64,000 nt of DNA from Siphonodentalium dalli. Its lineage: Eukaryota; Mollusca; Scaphopoda; Gadilida; Siphonodentaliidae. Under the pieces are notes generated by a model. The model had not been told where the DNA came from and made no database searches. It saw nothing but the letters and a program-made list of their open reading frames with translations. The position numbers were made by a program, and so were the translations under genes. Below, one piece after another: positions 56,045 to 64,000 of the stretch. Position 1 is the first letter of the stretch; every line of letters starts with the position of its first letter. The stretch lies in assembly GCA_032622095.1 (NCBI GenBank), contig CP136061.1, positions 36,587,797-36,651,796 of the forward strand, written 5' to 3'.

Positions 56045-57518
56045 AATAGGCTTCTAATGGGCAGTACTATTGCCCACTTTGGTTTTCATGAAGTATATAT
56101 ATATATATTTATAATAATAAAACACGAAGTTGTTGGCAGATTGAATGGTCTAGCCTGTCCGTGTAATACGAGTATCGGCTGTCTGGACATCGACGCAATC
56201 ATGTCTGGTGTTTTAAGCGTCCATGTAGCTTGTGACGTCCTGATGTGCGTCGTGACGTCATGGCGCTTGATTGGTTTCCAGAAAGAAATCATTCAATATT
56301 GTTCATTTATGAACGATTTATTACGAAAAAAATAAAACGAGATAACAATGCAAATTAAGTATATATGTGGATTTAAATTACAATTGATGCAACCATTTCA
56401 TATTAGCGCGTGTGCATTCTTTACAGTATATACGTCCGGTATGACGTAACATGTTCGCGGAAGGAAAGATAAACAGAGATCCGGACCGAAAACATTACTT
56501 GCGTCCAGCATAGACTGGCGCAAGTAATAAATGTTAGAACAACTCCATGTTGAAACCAATATAGACAATCGCATGTGAGCCTAGTTATGGAGAAGCCATA
56601 CTCGTGATATATATACAATCCGACCATTTGCATGCGACATGTATAAATGCAAGAAATTCTACACAATTATGCTACAATAAGAACCCATGTATTTTACAGA
56701 CAATTGGAAAATGAGAAAACACATTGTAAACATAAATCAACAAAGATTGATTGCACACAAAACCATGTACATGTTCATAATCTCAAATATAAACATAATT
56801 TTAAATACAGATGTTTGGCCATAAATACAACCTATATAATAGATGAGGGGTAAAGCGGGAGAAAACAAGAGGTATTGTAAGAGTAGATACAGAGTGAGAG
56901 AGAGGGAACTGACAGAAATGGTCAGGTCAGGGAAAACCCAAACTCAATGTAGTAAACCTCGATCGAGGTTCTCCGAGATCATGTGACCACTGGCCAAAAT
57001 ACTCCCCCATGACATAAGGGGCAACACTCTAAACCAAAAATGATACTGATGGAAGTAATATAAGGTGGAGTATTTCATCTTAGTGAACGTTCTGACGACC
57101 AACGAAGTCGTTAATATAATCTTATCTCTAGGCCTGCATCAGGATATGGCTAGTGATGTCAATATAGAAACTCAAAACGAAGTTTGTTGTACACTTACAC
57201 ATTGGCGGTGTCAATTATGTACGTTAATTGAAGTCTCCGAAGTATGTGGTGTCAGTCTCAGATAAAAAGCAGTATAACAAAGGCATTGTTGATCAAATGG
57301 AAAATGGTGTAACAGTTTGTCGTTTTCACAATCAATCGCGCCAAATAAGAAGATTTGTTGCTGGCATCAGGTATCTACGATGAGCGTTCAGCGAACAGTC
57401 TATTCAATCCGCATCGATACAAACAATAGAACATACAGTTTAAAAAAGTCATTTAAACAATGATACAGCCCATATATAAATGCTGAGAAAAGAGTTGGTC
57501 GTCGACCATCCATTCCAC
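56045..57518. other. no supported gene
   Basis: A short TA run (about 56095-56108) and a GA-rich stretch near 56890. Otherwise nothing recognised. Confidence 0.45.
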
Positions 57519-57687
57519 AGGTCATATACTCAGCAATCATGTACAAAAATGTGTGTTGATGCCAGCACTCAGACAGTCAAACCAAACGCGTCAGTATATC
57601 AATACATGTAGCAACACAAGTTGAGGAGACTGATATTATTCCTGTTCACATGTAATGGATACAGCTTCTGCCGTTGAGACATTTTCT
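57519..57687 (+). repeat. diverged direct repeat, copy 1
   Basis: Shares GGAGACTGATATTATTCCTG, CAGTCAAACCAAAC and ACAGCTTC-GCCGTT with 58222-58390, about 700 bases downstream. Confidence 0.75.
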
Positions 57688-58221
57688 CTAAAACAGTCTA
57701 TGCAAGTTGATCATATTGTTCCAACACAAAAATATCCAAGGTCTTTTTTACTCCCAGCAACAGAGGTTTATCCTTGAGTATTTAAAGTTCGATACGATGT
57801 TTGAAGAGAAAGGGTCGGGTCGCCTTTGCGGGAAGACACCCTTGTATGGAAGGAGGCTGCCATAAATTGGCCGGAGGAGCACATACTGACTCAACCACCC
57901 GATTGTCAACTTGATGAACTGATAACGATTCACACCAGATTCATCAGATATTATAAATATCTTATCAATCATTAAGGAGGTGAGGTCAGCTACTTCATAT
58001 ATTTCAATCTGCCGAAGCCTTATTAAATTAAATTATTAATATTTGCTGATTTCATGCAGCTTTTATATGTTGTTGTTCTCAAAGAATTATTTTGACATTC
58101 TGTTTTATAAGTGTTTGCACAATGGTCAGTTTCCTAATGGTTCTGACCCCAATCGAGCACTCTCGTTCTGATTTGGGTGTTTCTATTTGTATATATATAT
58201 AGTTCGGTTTTACATTACACA
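57688..58221. other. no supported gene
   Basis: A minus-strand frame (57748-57972, IYGSLLPYKGVFPQRRPDPF) has no recognisable family. Nothing else seen. Confidence 0.35.
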
Positions 58222-58390
58222 TGTCACATACTCAGTAATCGTGTCAACAAAAAGTAGGTTGATACCAACACTCAGACACAGTCAAACCAAACTCGTCAGT
58301 ATGTCACTACATGTAACAACACAAGTTGGGGAGACTGATATTATTCCTGTTCACAGATAATGGGTACAGCTTCCGCCGTTAAGACAATAA
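58222..58390 (+). repeat. diverged direct repeat, copy 2
   Basis: Second copy of 57519-57687, starting CACATACTCAGTAATCGTG. Confidence 0.75.
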
Positions 58391-58451
58391 ATTTCCGGTT
58401 ATACATGTATCGTATTTATAAATGGGCATATCAACTATGTACCCAATCCCA

Positions 58452-58977
58452 CTAAAGGCACGGACGGCGTTCGTTGCAGAAATATTCATATTTGTTCAAA
58501 TCACCATCAACAGTGGAATATTAAAATATATATAGTTGTTTTCATATGCCAAATATAAGCCGCGCGTAAATAGTATATGGTCGTTAAGACGTACTATGGT
58601 GTACGTAAACAAGAGCCTGCTCGTGTTACATAAATTATGCTTCTGTTTACATAACACAGTGCGATGCTATTGGTTAATCACACACAAATGATATAAACGC
58701 TCTTTATTATTTCAATATCAGGAAAACATTAACAAATAACGCTCTTTATGTTTACCATATCCGGATCTAAACAAAAGCCAGGTAACGTAACGGTTTTTGC
58801 TTTTGTTTACATAATAAAGGGAAAAAATTGTCAATAACATACTGATTATGCCATACTTCTGATTGCTATAAGAACAAAGTCTGTCTATATTTTACTATTA
58901 TTTCAGTTTATGGCGGTTTTTGACGGAGGTGAATATTTTAACAGCATACACACTACCAACGCCGCCCGTATCTTTAA
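58452..58977 (+). mobile_element. MITE family 1, subfamily B
   Basis: 526 bp. The left end CTAAAGGCACGGACGGCGTT has TTAA mutated to CTAA. The right end is GCCCGTATCTTTAA. It aligns with 51263-51776. Confidence 0.8.
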
Positions 58978-59269
58978 CTTCCACGTCCCGGAACTTCACC
59001 TAAACTGCAAACTCGCGATCACATTATTAATATTGGGCCTGTAATTATACTGAAGCAAATAACTCTCCGGGAATGCATTATCACGGTATATTTATATTGA
59101 TGTCTAAAATTGAACATCTCAATACGGAACAAGCAAAATTGTAATCCGTATTCCCCGCAAGTACATGTAGTTTCGATTTACAGAGATGACGCGCGGGTGC
59201 AATGGCGGTATTAACGCCATTTACATATATATTGTATATCACGTGACTGTTTTTGCATATGTCCGTTAC

Positions 59270-59600
59270 AGTTTTCATCCCAGAGATTTGAAAATTCAGA
59301 ATATTGGTGCCCATATATTCAAGATGTGCAACATGTATATAGATGACGGAAAAATATTTTTTTGACAGAGTTATTAACCCTTTTCGGCTTAGAAAATTTC
59401 AACATTTTTTATAAATTTCAACATTTTTATAATTTCAACATTTTTTATAATTTTCTTCATGGTGTAATCAACTCCTACAGTTTTGATCGTAGATATTTTA
59501 AACTTCAGAGTATTGTTACCCACATATTGGAGATGTGCAACATGTATATAGATGACGGATTTTTATTTTACGGAGTTATTAACCCTTTTCAACATTTTTT
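59270..59600 (-). repeat. two inverted satellite monomers
   Basis: On the minus strand it carries the satellite blocks CATCTATATACATGTTGCAC (twice, near 59350 and 59555), AACTCCGT and CAATATTCTGAA, matching monomers of 47738-49195 about 10 kb away. Confidence 0.8.
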
Positions 59601-59639
59601 TAGATTTCTTTAACAAAGCGGCATCGACTTGCCACGTTG

Positions 59640-59800
59640 TCGGGGGACACTGTGGTCGGCTCACATTTTATCGTTCTACAGTTATTCATCTTAGTTTATA
59701 CGAAAATGCTTATTTTTGGGTCAATCTGTCTGAGTATATCAGTTATAGGTATGCCCACACTAGGCGGTATGCCACAAGGGGTATGCATTTATAGTAACAC
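59640..59800 (+). repeat. dispersed repeat shared with 27040-27190
   Basis: See the matching blocks around GCCCACACTAGGCGGTATGC. Confidence 0.5.
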
Positions 59801-60789
59801 TTTCATTTCGCGCAATCAGATTGCCGCCTGAAGACACGGCTAATTAGAAACTGTACCTTGTACTATGCTTGTTGCAATATGGATATAGCATTAGACTTAT
59901 TGGTGAAAGTTAATGATCTCAAAAATGTCCGATCATAGCTATCCAATGTATTGATTAGATTTTCCGTTTAGTTGGCAAGCGGACAGTCCTAATTTATTCA
60001 GAACACCAAATAATGCGCACATGTTTGGATTTATTGGGTTGTTGTAGTCTGATTGCCGACGTATTGTCCGCCACCCTTTAATCTCCCTATCCAGTTTGAG
60101 CAAACGCATGCCTAGTGGTTTGCTTTCGGTCATACGAGGCGCAGTCTTCAACTATGTTCTCGTGTTCCTGGTCAAGATCATCTTCATTTGTTTCAACCTA
60201 TATTTTTTTGACTGATCGTTATGTTGTCGACAATGACCGAGTGATACCCTTTAGACATATATCTGCTACAATAAGAAAACATTTAACAATGGTGGAGAAT
60301 CACCCCACCAAAACAAGGGCACATTAATAGTGATATCTAGGTTTTCGCGTCAAGCTTGTCGAAGTTACGTCAATGGTATCATTAGGATAATGCAATTGAT
60401 AAAATTGTGAAGGCTTGTGCTGGCATTATGAGATGACGACACATTCAGGATAACAAAATAATACAAACGCCTAGATTTTAGAATATAAATATCGTGCTTT
60501 TCGAATGTAGTTCCTATGAAATCGGCTGCATATATAATAAAACATACGACGGGTTCTCGACTGTAGCTGCACAATATACTAATCCGTTTATGAATACTGA
60601 AACAACGTTGATGTTCTAACTTAATATTCTGTGTGTCGAATTTTGAAAATTTTGTTAAATATCCGAAAGCAATGTCTTAACCAAATTGCACCTTGAAGGG
60701 ATAATTAAGCGACTTGTCATACATGTAACTTAGACAATGTGCAAATATTTTATCACTATATATATATACACTGTGAATTATAAGAAATC
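59801..60789. other. no supported gene
   Basis: A minus-strand patch (59939-60180) reads partly protein-like in two frames (NMCALFGVLNKLGLSACQL) but is broken. Otherwise nothing. Confidence 0.35.
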
Positions 60790-61005
60790 AATTTGATTGA
60801 ATAGACTGTTCTCCCGAAAACCAGCCCATCATTTGCTTATAATAGTACATGTTTTAGTTAGTTACTCTGCTTAGAAACGCCTCATTTTGACTCGATAATG
60901 TGCTGAAAATGAGAACATTTCAGTCAACTTATTGACTCATAATGAGGCGATTCTAAGCGGACAATGACAAAAAGAAACAAACTCACGACTCGTCTCCTAT
61001 TTCCG
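60790..61005 (+). repeat. inverted-repeat element related to 10073-10265
   Basis: GCCTCATTTTGACTCGATAA and TATTGACTCATAATGAGGCG pair as inverted arms around TGCTGAAAATGAG. TGTTCTCCCGAAAACCAGCC upstream matches the other locus. Confidence 0.55.
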
Positions 61006-61591
61006 ACGCAAACGGAAAACATGAATATGTTATAAATGGATTTAACTATAATAGTTGGATATAACTAGTAAAGTTGAATCCAGGATGTGGCAAATCTGTT
61101 AATTGTCAGGATCATTGCCGCTCCTTTATCGGCGTCAATTCGTCCTGAATTTAGTAGTAATATTTCTACTTTTGCGGTGTTCAGATGGTGAGATTTCTGA
61201 AATGGTAGATGGACATAGTCGGAACATTCGGTAATATTAGTTGGTCCAGTGGGAAATGTGTCGCCATGGGTAATTCGGTTAACTCTTTGGTTCTCTGCAA
61301 TAATAGCACATAACAGCATGTTCTCGTAAAACTAAGCACAATACGGGTTTATTTTGAATTTCGAGTTAAAAAATAAGCCCGTATATAGCTTATTTCAATA
61401 AAAATAAACTGATATAGGCACTATTTAATCTACTTTTTTCATCGACAAGACTAACCACAAGAACGCTCTTTATAACGTGTGTTCACTGCGGAATAACGGG
61501 TAAAAGTTCTATATGAGGTTATTTCCGAATCAAATATGTCCAATATGAGCCTACGTGAAGCTTACCCTGTATGATGTTTTATAATACAATA
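61006..61591. other. no supported gene; possible diverged MITE pieces
   Basis: 61120-61250 weakly resembles MITE family 2 (TAGTAGTAATATTTCTAC and a TTCAGATGGTGA block). 61480-61580 is the inverse relative of 46063-46215. No gene. Confidence 0.35.
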
Positions 61592-61593
61592 TA

Positions 61594-62054
61594 TGTGACC
61601 CGCCATATAAAATCCAGTCGTAAGTCGGGATTTTTTTACCCTGTGCCAATGCATTCTCTTATATATGCGAGTCGACCATAGGTCGCCTCGCATATATAAG
61701 AGAATGCATTGGCCTAACAATTTTTTATCATTTTTTTTAAATAAATGTTTCTTACAATTTTTAGGACATAAAATAAAAAAACATCCATTACCCTGCAGGG
61801 AGCCCCACACATATATAGAAGCATATAGAAGAGTGTCGTCTGCTCATGTTTGTCTGGGGCTCTGTATGGGTGAAATTATAAAATTGTTAAAGAATACAAG
61901 AAAAAATTATTAAATTTGTATAAAATTGTTAGGCCAATGCATTCTCTTATATATGCGAGGCGACCTATGGTCGACTCGCATATATAAGAGAAAGCATTGG
62001 CACAGGGTAAAACAAAATCCCGACTTACGACTGGATTTGATATTGCGGGTCACA
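61594..62054. mobile_element. MITE 3d: about 130-bp TIRs each carrying a hairpin, TA target
   Basis: 461 bp. Both ends begin TGTGACCCGC and continue through ATCCAGTCGTAAGTCGGGAT and CCCTGTGCCAATGCATTCTC into a 69-bp hairpin, ending near GGCCTAACAATTTT. The right end is the complement with a few differences (for example an A in CTTTCTC-type position near 61993). TA flanks both ends (61592-61593, 62055-62056). The same hairpin lies inside the TTAA element at 11181-11580. Confidence 0.85.
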
Positions 62055-62262
62055 TACTTGAACCTATTTGCAGGAGGATATGTTGATTTAAATACAGCTG
62101 GCTGATCACGGGTATACATGTGCGGTCATCAATAATGAATAGCCACCATTAAGTTGATCCAATCCGATTGGACACTATACAACTGTCACTTTCTAATCCA
62201 GGCAATAATGGAGGTGTCCAAGGTGCTGCGGAAAAAGGCGTCTGCAGAAATAGGAGATAGTC

Positions 62263-62440
62263 TCAAAGGTACGGGTGGCCTTCGCGATGGGTATTGCTGC
62301 TAAAATAGTCATATCCATTAAACCGCCATAAACAGAAACAATATTAAAATATAGACAGCTTTTGTTCTTATACCAATCATAAATATGCTATTGTCAAGAT
62401 CGTACGCCTTGTTAGTAAACACAAATCAGATTATGCTACA
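62263..62440 (+). mobile_element. MITE family 1, half copy (long-TIR subfamily)
   Basis: Starts TCAAAGGTACGGGTGGCCTT, then CGCGATGGGTATTGCTG, and follows the left half of 3761-4132 before the match fades near 62440. The other end is missing. Confidence 0.65.
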
Positions 62441-63646
62441 GTACAGTACGCAAAGAGTGTGCAATACGCAAAACGCTCAACACCGGGGAGACCAAACTAA
62501 GTGACCTTAACATTCCAACAGCGCTCGCAAATCCTCGCCACTCAATATTTCGGTGTTGAATGTGTCACCACGAATCATTCACCCAAACATCGACACGGTG
62601 TTGAGTGTTCTTATCGTACACACTTGATGTGTTATGTGTTTGTAGGATCAACCAAATTATTTAGCCATAAAAATAGTAAAATTTAAGATCACCGCTGGCA
62701 GTGATGTCTTCACAAGGACAGTTTGAGAACAAAATATGGCTCACATCTAGCGGTAACCCAAAATATCCACATGAGAAAAAGTTCTCCAATAAAAGCTGGC
62801 TGCAGGGTGCGCCAATTGATTCAAATTCGAAATTTAGCAGGGTGTACTGCTTGTGGCCATGTTTTCCCCGCAAATTTGATAGACTGATGGACAAAACCAC
62901 TGAATCCGTTGAATCAATATACATGTATACATGGATTAATTTATATGCATTGTTATACACAGTACTGGTATATAAAGGCACTGAAAATAACAATATTACT
63001 AGTATACACAAAATAAACCATATATCATGGCTATGGGTTCTAATATCCGAATATGACAGCTGAGAACTTGGTGTGAATTGAAGAGTGGTGGTGTCTCAAG
63101 TATATCTAACCCTCCACGTTCGAAACATGCCATTAAATGTCATAAGTATAATCTAGCTTGAGGACAGAAGTTATCCATACCCCCCCCCCTTAATTCAACC
63201 AGGTCCTCGCGCGATGTATGGTCGATCACATGATGATCTAGGGGGGGTTAGAATTGTATAAAAACAGCACTGCATGTAAAGATAAAATAAAATAGTGCTA
63301 CATCTTATTACAGATTACTGCCATATATAATCAGTGACTATACAGACAGTCTGACAAAATAAAGTTTCAGTGACACTCTATCCGAAGAGGGGAATAATTC
63401 CATCTGTTACAGTCAATGGAGCAATTATGAATCTGGAAAGGTGAAATTTCTAAGTAATACTAGATATCGACATGACGCGATAACATATGACGTAAATGCA
63501 ATATGGCCGCTGGCGACCAGTTTTTTCCTATAAAATTAAAAAAATATTTGATAGCTCTCATCTGATAGATCAATATCAAGATAAATATGAAGTTTGGTGA
63601 TGATCGGATGAGTGAAGTGGACTGTGCTAAACGGTTTAGTAATGCT
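62441..63646. other. no supported gene
   Basis: Overlapping frames at 62661-63063 exist on both strands, with nothing to show either is real. A ten-base C run lies at about 63180-63189. Confidence 0.4.
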
Positions 63647-63940
63647 TAAAAAGATTCTTACCTTAATATTTGTATGTTCACTTTATAAACTTCACTGAGT
63701 CATATTTGTCATGTATTGAGTTTGATATCTTTTGTTAACAGTTTATAAATCATGTATGTATCATGTTTGTTATTTTAATTTATGTGTTTATTATCATTAA
63801 ATAAAGTTGCATTCATTAAAAAGATTCTTACCTCAATGTTTTTATGTTCACTTTATAAACTCCACTGAGTCATGTATTGTCATGTATTGAATTTGATATC
63901 TTTTGTTAACAGTTTATAAATTATGTATGTCTCGTGTTCG
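63647..63940 (+). repeat. tandem dimer of a retroelement-like 3' end
   Basis: Two units 170 bases apart begin TTAAAAAGATTCTTACCT and share CACTTTATAAACT and TTTGTTAACAGTTTATAAAT. The first unit ends in TTATCATTAAATAAAGTTGC, like a LINE or SINE 3' terminus. Confidence 0.65.
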
Positions 63941-63950
63941 TTATTATATT

Positions 63951-64000
63951 TTATCACATAATTTGGCCATAAAAGCAGTTTCATAATTATCGGTAATAGA
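63951..64000 (+). repeat. repeat shared with 37316-37366, cut by window edge
   Basis: TTATCACATAATTTGGCCAT and TTTCATAATTATCGG match the earlier copy. It may be the start of another copy of the adjoining palindromic MITE. Confidence 0.7.

Noticed and set aside
62661-63063. Overlapping 116- and 120-codon frames on opposite strands
   Set aside because: Neither has a recognisable domain, splice context or family. One must be a shadow and I cannot support either.
1-64000. tRNA or rRNA genes
   Set aside because: I looked for B-box-like GGTTCRANNCC with a paired A box and for conserved rRNA segments and saw none. A covariance search would settle it.

Overview
The window looks like intergenic, transposon-saturated DNA from a marine invertebrate, most probably a bivalve mollusc. 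It is AT-rich. It carries many short non-autonomous DNA transposons, tandem-core repeats like the pearl/Helentron-associated elements known from bivalves (CCGT microsatellite next to a CCCCCGATCTCC hairpin, 5866-6630), LINEs with short tandem 3' tails, a BEL/Pao retrotransposon, and fragments of multi-copy protein families I associate with molluscs. No complete host gene, tRNA, rRNA or CRISPR array was found. The species assignment is inference.

Layout. 1-13.6 kb: short transposons, two pearl-like repeats and two isolated candidate terminal exons on the minus strand (4648-4772, 9237-9423). 13.6-18.4 kb: a 1.45 kb segment present twice. The second copy is a 1.6 kb insert bounded by 41-bp direct repeats, and each copy carries a 66-bp candidate exon (minus) and a candidate first exon (plus). 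A terminal exon lies between them at 16196-16353. 19.7-25.8 kb: abutting TTAA-flanked MITEs, a broken Helitron-type coding relic, a PIF/Harbinger fragment and an 867-bp TIR element. 26.4-29.5 kb: a repeat family with inverted copies. 30-37.2 kb: MITEs, a THAP-like exon, and minus-strand fragments of an unnamed multi-copy protein family.

38-43 kb: a LINE with an uninterrupted 953-codon ORF, truncated in its endonuclease, lies between two direct repeats of about 620 bp that differ only in a G-run. 44-46 kb: a MITE and a decayed LINE endonuclease/linker relic. 46.5-49.2 kb: a 40-bp minisatellite and a young 455-bp higher-order tandem repeat. 50.8-55.2 kb: a minus-strand BEL/Pao gag-protease relic, split by a MITE and by a second 5'-truncated LINE that is itself flanked by a 222-bp duplication of gag. 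55-64 kb: more MITEs, including one whose roughly 130-bp inverted termini each contain a long hairpin.

The observations most worth following are: (i) two independent LINE insertions flanked by duplications of hundreds of bases; (ii) a hairpin module recurring inside transposons with different termini; (iii) several unrelated-looking MITE families that all end in TTAA; (iv) an exon-bearing duplicated insert with target-site-like flanks; (v) a young 455-bp higher-order satellite.
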